Shown piece after piece: positions 36,001-51,187 of a stretch of DNA of 64,000 nucleotides. Below the pieces are notes generated by a model, which saw only the letters and a program-made list of their open reading frames with translations, made no database searches and was not told the origin of the DNA. Positions within the stretch are counted from its first letter, which is position 1; each line of letters begins with the position of its first letter. The position numbers and the translations under genes were made by a program. The stretch is from Mesocentrotus franciscanus (taxonomy: Eukaryota > Echinodermata > Echinoidea > Camarodonta > Strongylocentrotidae). The stretch spans positions 22,668,251 through 22,732,250 of the forward strand of contig CP137668.1 in NCBI GenBank assembly GCA_037976565.1, written 5' to 3'.

Positions 36001-39000
36001 TGACTATATCAAAGTAAAAGCTGTAAATGGGAATGTGTGTGAACTGGTAAGAATATATACTATAGTCCAAAATTCCAGAAAACATTAAATCATTTTTCAT
36101 TCAAACCATTCAATGTCTCTTGAGTTTCATGAGAGCTTCAAAAGGACTTACTATATATTAAAAGTAATAAAATGTTGATATATTGGATGCCCCTGTGGAT
36201 GTATTATAAGCACTAGAAAAATTTAGTCCCTAAAACACTTCTGCTTTCGAGAAATTGAATACCAGTAATAAAAACTTACAGGTGCTCCCAGTAAATATCA
36301 AATATATCAAATAGCGCCTAAGGCCATTCCATGGTAGCTGCGACCATGAAAATCTCAGAATATGCAGTTCTGATATATAATTTCCAAACGGGAATAGCAA
36401 ATCGGTCGATTGTAGTCAAGAAACATTGTTTTAAAGCTAAAGTAATATCAGTCTTGAGAGCGAGCTATACAACATAAAGAGTTTATTATTTACAATTTCA
36501 TCACTTTAGACTCTATTTCAACCGCGACAACGATAATTGAATATTGTAAAATCGCATATGCTTCCAATATGTTCATTTGAACCTATTTCACGACCCCATA
36601 CCAAAACTTTGTATTACCTTTAAGCCGCTACTTTTGGGTATTTTTTTTCTTCAGTAACCAAGATATTAAATCTTACATGAGTCACTGCTCAAATACATAT
36701 ATACTAGACGAAGTTTGTATTTAGGTGTAGGATAAAGAAATACATCAACTAAGTCACAGATATTGATAAAGTGTACAAACATGTCTTCAGGTGTTTAGGT
36801 GGTGTGGGATTTTACAAGAAATATAACTAACCTGTGGTTCCTTCCCATGCCATTGGTCTCTGTTATATATAGAGAAAGATATAAAAAATATCCATTAAAA
36901 AAAGAGATCATCAAAACAGATAAAATATAAACTTCACATATTAATCACACTGTACCACAGATTATTGTAATGACTTATTGATTTAATAAACATTTGGACT
37001 AATTTTCTTTCATTTATGTTTGCCACATCGATGTCTTGAAATCTTCATGGTTATTTGGAGAAGTACCCATAAATATCCTGATTATCAGAATAATAAGCAA
37101 TAATTCCCTCCTGGCATTTATTACAAATAAATTTTGCTTGGCAAATACTTGATTACAGCACAGTGATAGAGATAATTGACAGAAATAAATCAGAACACAA
37201 ATGTTGTATTTAAGGGGTCTCTTTGCACCATTGGGGGTATTACCAAAGAGATTGTGTTATCTCTTTGGTATTACTTACGGGTCCAGAGACCTGTGAAGCA
37301 CTCTCAAAGTCTGAGCTGGAGCTATGGGATACTTCACTAGAGCTGTCAATGCTTGCATAGGCTCCATATCCTTGACCAAAGCCTGCAACTGTACTTCCTC
37401 CGTCCCCACCTCCTGTTACACTACAACAAGAAACAGAAGAAGAAAGGTACATCACTGATAAGAATTGCAATGGATCCTTCAATCGACTGCAAACTTACAT
37501 ATTCCTATCTCAGTTGTACAGAGTTGTGACCAAAATGCAAACGATCGGAATCAAGAGTAACCGTTTGTAAGCTGGGGCCCTGGAGTCTAGCACAACAAAG
37601 TTCATGATTTTGTAGTCGCACACTTACGGTAATTGAAACAAGGGAAACGCTCTCGGCGGTCTCGCCTGCATTACGCAATTCGATACGATGAAAAATTGAG
37701 GTTGGGACATTATTTATAGGCAGGGTGGCCCATTAACCAGACGCCCAAGTATGTAATCCTCTGAATATAATCAGCATTTTGAAGTGAATATTGACTAAAA
37801 ATCATCAGAAGAATTATTACTATAATTTGTACCAAGATTGATAACTTTCATGAAATATGAACAATAACCAAAATGGATTTATTAATTCTCATATTAGGTT
37901 GTGAAAACATAATCCAAGTCTACTGACCTAAAATGACCTTTGACCTTGTCTTTGTGACCTGGAATTTGTGTCATATGATTTGTGATACTTGATAACCCTT
38001 GGGTACAAGTTTCATGCAATTTGAACAAACACTTTTGAAATTATGCTGAAAATTCAAAATCTTGATGTTGATGCCACAACATACATGTGTAGTCTAAGTT
38101 TGCAGACCTGAAATGACATTTGACCTTAACTTTGTCACCTAAAAGACTAATCACATGATTGGTGATACTTGATAACCCTTATGTTCAAGTTTCATGGAAT
38201 AGGAATGTATACTTTCAAAATTATGATAAAATTCAAATCTTAACCTTGGTTAAGTTTTGATGTGATGCCACAACATAGTCTAAGTTTGTTGACCTGAAAT
38301 GACCTTTGACCTTGATTTGTGACCTGAAATTCTACTCACATGATTGGGGATACTTGATAACCCTTTAGTCTAAGTTTCATTGAATAAGAACTTATACTTT
38401 CAAAATTATATTAAAAATTCAAAAACTTCACCTCAGGTTAAGTTTTTGATATTGACGCCGCCGACGCCGACGCCGCCGTCACCGGAAAAAGCGGTGCTTA
38501 TGTCTCGCTTTTTGCTAAGCATGCGAGACAAAAACAGGTGAATGAGTTTTACACTGCCAGGCCTCTATGCAGGAAATTGTTTACCATTACTCCAGATCAA
38601 ATGAAATATTGTTTAGCAGCATCTATGGAGAGAGGAGGAGGAGAGGAGGAGAGGGGGCTTGGTCATTTCAAAGGGGAAACCATTAAGGCAAATAAAAATA
38701 GAATGCATTCTTGTATTTGTCATGTCAGAAAATTGAGAATATGAAGGCAAAGACAAGGAAATAAATGTGATAGAAACTTTTAACACTTGGGACTAATAAA
38801 AGGGGAAAAATGGAAGCCATTAGAAAGGAATTATCTTGTTTAGCGGGCATTCCAGAAGCAAGAGAAGTTGGTTTTGATAGCTGCACCAATTTCATCATTC
38901 ATGTCTGATGAATAACAAATATTACCTTTACTTATGTTTTATGTTATGCGTAGTATGTTTTATAATTTGCTTTCTTACACCTACAAGTGAAGACAATAAA

Positions 39001-42000
39001 TAAACATATCTTTCATAATAAGTAAAAGATATGCCACGCTTATTTTAAGTTTAGGCCTGAGGCAATGGGGATGAAAAATTGACTCTGAAAAGGGCATTTT
39101 ACTGACCAGGGCGATGTTTCATAAAAGTTGTTATCAATAACAAATGCTAAAATTCTATGGCAAATTTGCTCTCAGCCAATCAATTACCATGATTTCAGTA
39201 TCTTATAACAGTTATTGTAACTTATTATTTAAACAAGTTTTATGAAACAGGGCCCAGTAAGTACACATGCATTAGTACACAGACAAATGCACAAACACTG
39301 GACAAACGATAATTTCACTGCCTCATCTATAAGCATTGATGACATGGGCAATGAAATATATTCAAATGAAGTTCAAGAACCCAACAAGGACTCATTATGG
39401 ACGGACTGGAAATTACACACAAATATAGGCACAAGGATGGATACACAAAAGCACTGACAAATTATATATTTAACTGCCTCATGTGTAAGGCATATGCAAT
39501 GACATCACTTGTTTTTCAGTTAAAGAACCATAAATCAACAATAATTAGACTGCTTCAGTTATCCACTTCATAAGCAGATAGAATCAAATCATCTCCTCTT
39601 CATTTCACATCCAACTCTTTCTATAACAGAACTAAATGAAAGAAAAGAAAAGAAATTAAAAGAAAGAACACCACTAATTTAAATCTGGTCCACCACATGC
39701 TCAGTCATGCTTAAAGTACAGAGCATGCTTCGTTACATATGTCCTTTGATTATTACATCAATCTACCCATGACTCTGCAAGTCTAAGACCACTAATTGAT
39801 TTAAAGAGTGAGGTTAGCCAATAGCCATCCATTTAAAATCAAACATCCTACTATTAACCACAAACTGGTATTTTGTCTTCAACCCATTGTCAAGTGTATA
39901 TGGGAATGGTGTTTTCCCTAATAATACTTCTTCAATGTTTTTAATCCATTTAGTGTCACTAGTCAATCATTTTAAAAGAGCATTCACCTGCAAGATACTG
40001 TAGTTTTTGTTTGTTTGTTTTTTTCCCTGAGTGATATAAAGCATGAAATCATCTTTTGTGAGAAAAATCTTGCAATAAAAGTACCTGTTTCTCTTTTAAG
40101 AAAATCAGGCTTTTTGTAGCTGCTTTTAGGCCCTGTTGCATAAAACTTCCCACTGATGGTAACCTTATCATCAATATTAACTACCATGGCAACATCACTA
40201 ATCAGCCAATCAAATCAAGGTTTTCCATGGAAGTGACCATTAATAGCAAAGTAACCATTAACTCATATCCTGCCATAAGGCCGCATGCGCACTACCGTTA
40301 TAGTGCTTTGTACACACGAGCGCGCTATCAATTGGCTGCTTAATTCACGCGAGCAAGCCACCGCTTTGCTGCTTTATGCATGCATGCTAACAATTGTAAT
40401 ATCAGTTATTGTTTATGCTCATTGTACTGTGCTGACTGCTTCGCACGCGCTCTTGATGGTACCATCGCGTGCATTAGATTATCTCAAAATAAACTTGGCA
40501 CAGGGGGGATTTGTGGCTTGGCACAATGTATTCATTATGGCAGGATAAGAGTTAATGCTGAATTTTATGCAACATGGTAGTGGTCTTAATTTCACATTCT
40601 TTTAGCAGTACGCAGGTAGTACACAAATATACACTGTCTTGAGAGGTTCTGGTTAAAACTATGGGCCCAAGGTGACTGCAAAATAGAACTACCGGTATTG
40701 TAGTCACCAAGGGACCATAGTTTTAATCCAGAGACTCAAATAAAGGCAGTATATATTTGTTTTATATACTTCATTCATGTTGCAGCGATCACTCATAGGA
40801 TGTCAACAGAATGGCATTTTCTAATACTCGGCGTTGAAGTTCAATTTACTTAATAATACTTTAGGCACTGCGACATGAGCACTGTGTTAATTTTTGCTAG
40901 CCGTAAATAGTACTTTTAGTTGAGGTACTATTTATGGCTTCGGAGCCGTAAATAGTACTTTTTGCAAAATAGTGTGTTTATTTTTGATCATGTGACACAC
41001 TTTTAACCAATCAATGAACAAGAACATATGAATGAAGTATATAATAGTACAATACCTGTAGGTATCATATTCCTATCATTTCTTCTGACACAACAAAATC
41101 TTTAATTGGCAATGCTATGTTATAGTAATGTTTTTCATATAATTTCTTCCTAAAGACTGAAATGTTTTCCTCCATACTTTGATGATGTATGATGAATACT
41201 GTATTTTAGATCAGGGCCCTGTTTCATGAAACTTGTTTTATCAATAGCAAGTTACAATTACTGTTGTAAGCTACTGAAGCAAGTAACAATAACTGTTATA
41301 AGCTACTGAAATTGTGGCATTTGATTGACTGAGAGCAAATTTGTTGTAGAAAGTAAACATTTGTGAATGATAACAAGTTTTATGAAACAGGGCCCAGTTT
41401 TTCCTACACATTGGAATTGGAATTGGCACCAAGAATCCTGAAAAATTCAGTCTGTCAATTTCCATATCTACTATTGAAGCATGTACTTATACAAAGTTCA
41501 TATAATTATCTTGGTACTAGTGTATTGGGGGAAAACAAAGAGGAACTTACTTTGCACACCGACTGCACACACCAACTTTTACCTGAGGAGCAGGGGGCGG
41601 TCTACGACGGACCTAAATATTTACAAATAAATAATAATTTAAATAATGGAAAATGTCAGGAAAATGTATCAATGTTTGTGGGTGCACTTAATAATTATAG
41701 TTATTGGAGTTTATGAAATGCATTTATGTCTCAACATATGGTCGAAAGTCAGAATAGTTAACTCTGTATAAAATTAATATATTAAAAATGCAATACACTC
41801 TTACACGTTTGATGTAAAACAGACCTTTACAGCTCTATATATTTTTTAATGGAAATTTTATGGGAATTGATAATGTTTTTTTTTTATTTATTTAGATCTC
41901 TATGGTGATACATTTTCCTTATTTTTCATTCATTTATTTGCTTGTTCTTTTGTTTGCTTTTTTGCACATTTATGTATTCATTCATCTATTTATTTATCTA

Positions 42001-45000
42001 TTTATTTATGTACGGATGATTTATTTATGTAGTTTCATTATTTTATTGATAAAAGAAGTACACTGTCATGTTCTCATTTTCCATCTAATTGAAAAACAGA
42101 TGCAACTCAAAACATGTGTTTTTTTTGCACTGATTCCAGTAAGAACAAAAAAGTTAATTAAAATAAAGTTAACAAGTCAACGCAAAGCGTAGCATCCCTG
42201 CGCAGGGTACAAATGGCCTATATACGTCAGAACAAGTTACCTCCATTAGACTATACTATTATATTACTAGGCAAGGAAGTTAACCACATTTTCACATATA
42301 TAATTAGGTGTTTTTGCATATTTAATGAGCTATGACCTTTCACCATTGACCTACATACTCGGAAATCGAACTTAGGCTGTATTTTGATACCATGTACCTT
42401 CATATCAAATTTCATTAAAATCCGTCAAACATTACTAAAGTTATCGATCGGAAAACCAGATTCGCATATTTAATGAGCTATGTATGACCTTTGACCTACA
42501 TACTCCAAAATCGAATGTAGGCTGTGTTTTGATACCATGTACCTTCATATCAAATTTGATTAAAATCCGTCAAACATTACTAAAGTTATCGATCGAAAAC
42601 CAGATTCGCATATTTAATGAGCTATGACCTTTGACCTACATACTCCAAAATCGAATTTAGGCTGTGTTTTGATACCATGTACCTTCATATCAAATTTGAT
42701 TAAAATCCGTCAAACATTACTTAAGTTATCGATCGGAAACCAGATGTGTATTTTTTTGCATATTTAATGAGCTATGACCTACATACTCCAAAATCGAACT
42801 TGGCCTGTATTTTGATACCATGTACCTTCATATCAAACTTCATTAAAATCCGTCAAACGTTACTGAAGTTATCGATCAGAAACCAAATTTGTTACGAACG
42901 GACGGACGGACGGATGGACGGAAGATGGACAGCAACGTTTCTGTATCCCCTCCGACTTCGTCAGCTAGGGGATAATAACAATAGAAAGTGCACTAACCTT
43001 TTTACCCGTGCTCTTGACATCAGCGACCCCTTCATCCATCAGGTCACTTGCATCTTCTGTATAATTAAAAGAAAAAGTAAAAGATAGTCAATCAACATGA
43101 TGAATGGAATACCTCTATTGACAACCTTTTTTTTGCACTCTCTCTCTCACAAAATTATATATATCTAGGCCTACTTGATTTTGCTGAAAAACCCTCCTCA
43201 GCTCTAATAACCTTCTTACAGCTCTGTTGTAATCTTATTCTTTCTGATTTTGAAATACATATATATGTGAAATGTTATCAGAAGAGACTTTTAAAAACCT
43301 CTGCTGTCAATACCATCATCTTCATCACCACCATCCACACCAGGATCCTCAAACATCAACATCACTATTATCATCATCATCATCATGAATATAACAGCCA
43401 TCACCATAATAACCATCCTATCAAATAATGATAAAGCAATCATCATCATAATCATCATTTGAAAATTCCTTGTTTGTTCACAACACAATTTTTAGTTGTC
43501 TTCATCTTCTCTTGATTGTAAGATTTCTTAATATTGCTGGTGGACATTACAACATTTCTGTTCATGCAATCATCACCACCACCATCATAATCATTAGTTT
43601 GCCATCTTCCTGATCACCATGGCATCCGTCTCCATTCTTACCAAGCACATCTGTAGCCTCTTCATATCCCCCTTGGTCTGGATCTCCTGTCTCTCCTCCA
43701 CTATCAAGGTACCCCAGGGTCTCCACCTTCCGCTGGGCCTCTACCAGGGCTGCCAACTCTTCCTTATGTTTCTTGGCTTTCTGATCAGGTTTAGCTCTTC
43801 TTTGCTCTCTGTACAAACAAGAAAATTGTGGACAACAGTAATATTTATCTTGTAAGTTCCACATCCTGGATTGTACATTGTTAACCCTTGGATGACAGAG
43901 AGTGCAGTCAGGTTCAAACCCATTGAAAATGCTTGATTTAGGTATGTCAGCCCAAAGAGTTACACATGCACTAAAAGTGCCAGTTATGAAATTTCACAAT
44001 AAGAAACAGATTTCAAATACATAATAAAATAGCATCAATATGTACATGTAGAAACAGAGAAGACGTAGGTCCTACAAATTGATAGTGAACCATCCAATCT
44101 GCTTTTTACTGATACTACTATCAAACAGAAGAAGAAGACATAGTCTCTGATTTTCCCTCAAGTTTCCCTGATGGAGTTTCAAAATTCCACAATGACTATT
44201 TAAACATATAGAAATTTGGAAAGTTATACATCCAGTAACTACACTGTTTGGACATGAGACAAACTATAAGATACTGACTACCGGTAGTTGCTTATGAGCC
44301 AAGGCAAATTCCTGAGTGAATATTCCCTGATTTTAGCACTTTTCCTCAAATTTCTTGACCTGTTCCTGGCTAAGAAAAAGGGGATCTCACTTTCCAGGTT
44401 TTCCCTAATTTCCAGTATAACTGGGAATCCTGACTCTACATATCAATTCATACAGTGACAAAAGCAACCACAATCAAAACATTTATAATGACATTTCATT
44501 TGTTGTTGAATTGGGAACATTTATAGGGGTCATTATTGATGGCTTTCCTTATTTGTATTTGTTACAGGCTTACACTTTCTGCTTCTCTGATGCTGCAGAG
44601 TCCTTCTGGGAGGATTCCTTCTCATATTGTTTCATGAGTTTATCAGCTGAAAGTTCCTCCTTTAGGAACGCCTCTTCCACCTGGTCAGGGGGTTGGTAGG
44701 GCTTGGGAGGAGGGGGCTGATAAGGCTGCGGGTCCTACAGGGCAGAGAAATTACCATTTGACATCAATCTCAGATTACATTTACAAGTAATGAATTGTAA
44801 CAATTTCCACCCATCCCCATAACAAAATAAAACAAAACAAAAAATATCACAACAAGAACTAAACAAACCAAATTTCTGCATTTGATTAAAGATGCTGGGG
44901 GAACTTTTTGTCCAAAGTTGACAATTCAAAAGCTAAACATCAGCCAACCCATTGACTACTAAATTATCATACCTCCCCGTACCTTTAAAGAGAAGGTTGA

Positions 45001-48000
45001 GTTCTGGGGAGAGGTGAAAAATAAGTTGTGATCGTTTGTTATTATGCAAGTGTGGAAGAATATCAGAGTAAAAATGTTCCCTGAAAAGCATGGCTCTTCA
45101 AATGCCTTCAAATTCTAAATATGACACGTAACAGCTTAAAAAATGAGGACCACATTTTTATGCCACGTATATGTTTGTGTAGTCCCATATACATCTTTCT
45201 ATGTACAGTGCTTGTTACTCTACCAAGACTGGGCCAAATTTCTTATCATTTTGATGATTCCAGAACCTTGCAGTATACACCAGTACTTATATGCTACATG
45301 ATCAACTTTTTCTGATCGATTCCACACCATTTCTTTGACAATGCAATCGCATGACCAGAACTCAGCTTTATCTTTAAAACAGGAACCGCCTGGTTCCAGT
45401 AGCCAGGCAATGGGTTAAATAAAGTCCTCTTTCCCTGTTGAGGTGGCTTGTAGTGCTTGGGATGACAGGGGTGTTGAATTCCAAAAGACAAACCCATCAC
45501 CAGATTTCAGAATGATTGAACCCTAAAGGGCTGTACAAATCAAACTTGCCTCGATCACCATGTCGGAATCAATACAATGTATCTGTTAATATGCATTTTA
45601 CTACATGCATAAACAAAAATGATTGATACCAGTAACTGTACATCAGGGTTGAAATTAATTGACCTAGAAGATGAGCATATTTTGAGGTGCAGGACTAAAT
45701 TGACATCAAGAACAAGCTTTCAAAATAACAAGCAAGTAACGGTACCTCGTGGAAACAATTAACTAGAGGACATGCAATGCTGATTCGTATTGTTTTCTTT
45801 TATCAATTACCATCGGGAAAATACAATCCCTAAATTTGAATTTCAGGTAATGATAATTTACCTACTTCACCTACTAAATATTGTTATCTTATTTGCATGT
45901 ACATCATGGTCGCATATACATGTGTTACAGAATTGTTTTTTTCCTATGAAAAACGAAATGTTGATGTACTTTATCTATGGTGCTTGACATATTTTCTTAC
46001 TATAATGGAATATTTGGAGTGAGATTTTTTTTTCTTTTTAAATTTAGCATACAACACTTACCATGTCTACCCATGCCTGTGAAGCTAGAAGGAAAGAAGA
46101 TGGAGGAATAAATTAACCATGAAGCTAATTCTAATGAAATTATTATCTTAAAAACTGTGCTGGAAATACAAATACTTTCTCGGCTTTATCAAACACCAAA
46201 ATTTCTTCAAATGAAATATGGGAAAGATTCATCACCTCAATATAATATTTTGGGATATGATTTTTTTGTGAAACCTTTTTTTGGCACCCTTTGTCAAAAC
46301 ACAAATAAAAAGTTAGATTTTTAACAATATAAACATTCATGAAGATAGGTACATGTATGAACATTTAAGAATTAAATGTACTTAAGATATGCTAGTTCTT
46401 TCACATTTCTGACCGTCACAGAAATTGTTAAGTCTAGTACTCATTTATAGAAAGAAATCACATTCAATTGAAAATTGTGCACTGCAATGTGCAAAATGTA
46501 TCGATTTGGTCACAGAACCAACATATGATTACCACATGGAAAGGACAATTTGAAAACATGTTGGAATTATTTCATATTGAGGTTTTTTATGATAAGAATA
46601 CCATTCCCGATTAAGAATAACTGATGAGAATAATAAATGGTTTAATCAATATCAGTGCAGTACCATGAGAAACCAACAAATATGCCTTGTTTATATGGAT
46701 ACTCATTTATGAATAAAATGTGTGCCATCATTAATGCGGTACATGTATATATGTATATCAAAAGAAAAGAGAAAGATTGAGGAGTGATAGGAAAAGAAAT
46801 ACAAGCATATTCACCAAAAGATGTCATGATCAACTTTCAAATCCATCTACTTTTCCACCTCAATATTACAGTAAAAACAAACAAAATATGCAATACAAGT
46901 CTTTCACCATTTTAGCAACATCAATTTGCACACTGAGAAATATGGTAAACCATGAGGATGTAATGTAAATGTCCACCTTAAGAAAGCTTGGATGTAAAAA
47001 AAAGTTACGCCAACTGGGTCCACAAGTCTGACAGTGCTTCCTTCATTACTCTCAGTCAAAATGTGAAATCATGATTCAGTCTTTTTCTATTATAATAGTC
47101 CATATAATAGTGATTTAATGTTCATCTTCACCTTTTAGTGTTCCTTGCTCTAATCCTGGGAATACTGGTGCAGCTACATGTCATTGATAGCCTGTTTTTA
47201 AGGCAATCTTGAGATGTCTTATCAGCTCCACACTACAGTAATGTTCAGCTGATCGTACTGTGGTCTTACACTTATGGAAAGGCATAAACCTCCAACTGCA
47301 GTTTTTAAAGGTCATATCCATACACTGAACCTGAAAATTTATTCAGATTTAGTCTGAAATTTTACCTATCTATACTATTTCTAGCCTTTTACTTTAACAA
47401 CAAACATTATCCTAAATTTAGGACCAATTCTAAGACCAAGTCTAAGACTAGACTTGAAACTCGTCAATACGTGGGCTGCTGTTTTCAGCAGTTGAAGTCT
47501 CACGAGAGATTGAAAACTCTGTACCTAAAACTTACAAATCAGATTAATTTGTAATTGGTTATCACGCCATTTCTAGCCCTTAACCCTATAACTTGGAGAC
47601 TTGGAGGGACTAGCTACCTGAGTTGAAGAAGAATAGTTGAACTCTGATGAGTATTTGAATAGGGTCATGCTTTTTCCTACACTTCTACCCTAGTATGAGA
47701 TCCAAAGACCAAATCTAAAAGAAAGATTAAGACTAGACTCGGGAGGACCAGTACCTGGGTTGCTGAACAGTGTTTTAGGTCTGACAGGAGGTTTCTCCTG
47801 CGACATCTCAAAGATCTGGTCTACATCTATGCTGTCCGCCTCGCTTGAAGCAGTCGACTTGATGGAGCCTTCGGTTTCCCCTCCTGTACTTGAACTCTTA
47901 CGTAACTTTCGGGCTGAGCAATGTCAAAGTTGGAATTCCAAAGTGCATCAATGGAAATTAGAGTCATTTTTATAACTATTATAGAATACGGTACTAATTA

Positions 48001-51000
48001 ACATTATTGAAAGTCTTTAACCTGTGACTGAATCATGCACAAACTACATGTTACAAAAGACGTGCTAAAAATTCTCAAGCAGACCTTGTAATTTTACTAC
48101 AGAGTATGCTAGTTGTCCAAGGGTGTACAACACTGTACTTGTCCAAGGTTTCTACGGTGGATTCACAATCCACAGCGCCATCTAGAGACACTATATAGTT
48201 CTTAGTCGATTTGAAGCATTGAGGGAAAAATTGAAGACAAAAATATCAGCTGTGGCATTATTATATACCCTAGGAGATTTATGGGATTTAATCAGAGTTT
48301 TTGGTGGGGAAGGTTTGAATAGCTTATCCAGGGAAAAAATGTTAAAGTATATTTCTATCTTATCTTCTTATTGACCCTACTCTCAATGACTTGGCCATTT
48401 TTGGCCACTTTTTAGCAAAAATTGACCATTATGATCGTTTTTGTAACTTTTCCAATCGTTATTATGTGAAATGTGAAATCATGTGAAAATGTACCGATAC
48501 TGAAAAAGTGATCAAATTGACCACCATCAACAACAATATGGAAATTTTTGTCACTTTTTGACTAAAAAGTGACCATTTACATTGATTTTGGTCCAAAATC
48601 AGGTAAAGCTTTGTCAGATCAATTGGTCAATCATCCAAATTCAATATAAAAATGTGCGTTAATATCAGAACAATCACTCTCATATTTAGAAAGTTTGGAC
48701 CACTATGGTCATTTTGATTGGTGGCTGCGCTGCACTGGTTGAGTGATATCAAACCTGCGAGCTAAAAAACTGGCCTGTCGTGGATTGCCGTGTGGGGGAG
48801 GTGCGCTGTAAATTGTTAATCCACCCTATTGTCCTACAGGATAACTGTTCTTTGGAAGTAGATGTCTGGAGGTTGAAAGTTCAACAGGTAGTCCTATCTA
48901 AAGATATCTCTTCCATACAAATGTATGTTATACAAATATTGAAACTAGCTTTAGTTTGAGATGAAAATTGTATCTTGCTGAATTTATTCTATCCAACTTT
49001 TGGGCCTTGTCTTAAATTTAGATGATATTGAGAGTCTTTGTGATAGAAGAAGAAGTACCATAGCTGACTTCAATCAAACTAATATTATTAATTTCTAAAA
49101 CTTTTAGTTGTACTGGCTTTGATAGGATGGTGATAGAAGTTGTGGCGATGGTATCGCTTGTGGGGCTTTAGTAGTGGACACGTTGCATGTGGCTGTAGTA
49201 GGTATCTAATTTGATAGAGGTGGTGACGCTAGGATGGTGGTAGAAGCTAGGATGATAGTGTTGGTGGTGTAAGTATCGGTGGTAGTGCTGGTGTTAGTGG
49301 TGTTAGTGATGGGGTGGAATGAAATATCAAGAAAAATGCATGCAGAAATAGACACAATTGTATAAGCACAGAGCCAACCAACAAACAGTATTGATAAGCA
49401 AGCTAGCACTATGACACAAAACAGCAATCATGAGAAAACTCATAGTGAAGTTAAATGATATTTGAAATTTCATTATTAGTAGCACAACAAATAAAAAGGT
49501 AAAAGCCCAAGTATGCATTTAAGTTGACAAAAGTTTATGAAATTTCAGAGAGACAGAGCATACAGTGAATAATTGGAGACGAATGCGTTTTTCTCGATAT
49601 CATAGATGGTCGTCGACGAAATGTAATTCTCCTCATATCCATGACAAAGAACAAAACTGAAAAGTGCATTTTACTTAAAAAGCTCAGAAGGAAACAAAAG
49701 AAGACAACATGCATATCCTACTATTCTACAAATCCCACTGCAACTTGCAAGAAGCTAATAATAGCTTACACCTGTCACCGGGTCATCATATAAACTGGTT
49801 AGAAAACCACCACCACTACTACAGCTATCACTATCAAGTATACTCTCTAAGGAAAAAGTAAACAACATATTAAACACCAACACATTGTATAGATACTAGA
49901 TGTACAATATTGTGAATATACAAAAATTAAAATACACTTTCACAGCAAACTTAAGTGATGTCTCTTCTAGCATATGGAGTGGACTTTAAAAGATTATTAT
50001 TATATTAGGCATAGGCTATTGAACAAAAGTAAAGAACAGCAAAGGTTTACAAGTGTATACTTTTCAATAGATCTGTACAGCTAAATACTGTTTATACATC
50101 TACATGTAGGTCATTCATTATACATGTAAGTAGAATTTGAACTAAAACAGTACTTATCCACACACAGCACACAGTTAATAAGGATTAAATAAATTTAAAA
50201 AACACAACCAAGATATGATCAACTCTGAATTAGCAAACTAAGAAGATATTTAGAAGAACTCAGTTGACTTTCAATCATCCCCTTTTCTCTTTTATTCAAA
50301 ATTTGAATAGGTTCTTTAAATTGAATTCAATTTTAAGTTTAAAGGCATGATCTAAAATACAGTATCAATATTTTTTGTTCTGTTTTCCAAACAAAATGTC
50401 AGTTTTGCTGATAGTAGTTGTACATCAAACATTTTGGCTTGCCATGTACGAACAGCATTTAAGTTATTCTGGTTGCTATCGAGAGGAAGGCAGGTTGATT
50501 TGTAGCACCAATTTAAAGTCACAAGTGTTAAAATACAGAATTTTGCTACATCTACACATGGACTTCTTATTATAAAAAGTCCGAGTGGTTATTTATTTTG
50601 AGTAAAATAAAGTATTATGGACCCTCTTTCCCTAAAAAAGCAATATTGTTTATGTAAAATATCCAACCCCAATTGTCAACTGTAATCATGCAATAATTAA
50701 TGGTAGTGATAATAATGAAAGAATAAAAGAAGGTGCAAATCAAATCACATTCAGGCACATAAGGTTAGAATCAGGTGTAAAACAACAATAATCACAACAT
50801 TCAAACACGAATTGGGGAGATAAAATAAATAAAGGAAAAACAAATAAAATTTTTAGTTAGATGCAAAAATCATACAATACATACTCAAAATCAATCATCT
50901 GTTCCATCATGTTATAAAACTTTTTAACAGGCATGCTCCTTGTGATCAGGATTAAGGACAAAATAGTACAAAAACAAATATCTTTTAATGCATTCTTGGC

Positions 51001-51059
51001 ACATTTGAGGACCTTCCTTTTTGTTTGAAATATATATATATATATATATAAAAGTGTGA

Positions 51060-51106
<47 letters not shown>

Positions 51107-51119
51107 TGTGAGAATATAT

Positions 51120-51187
<68 letters not shown>

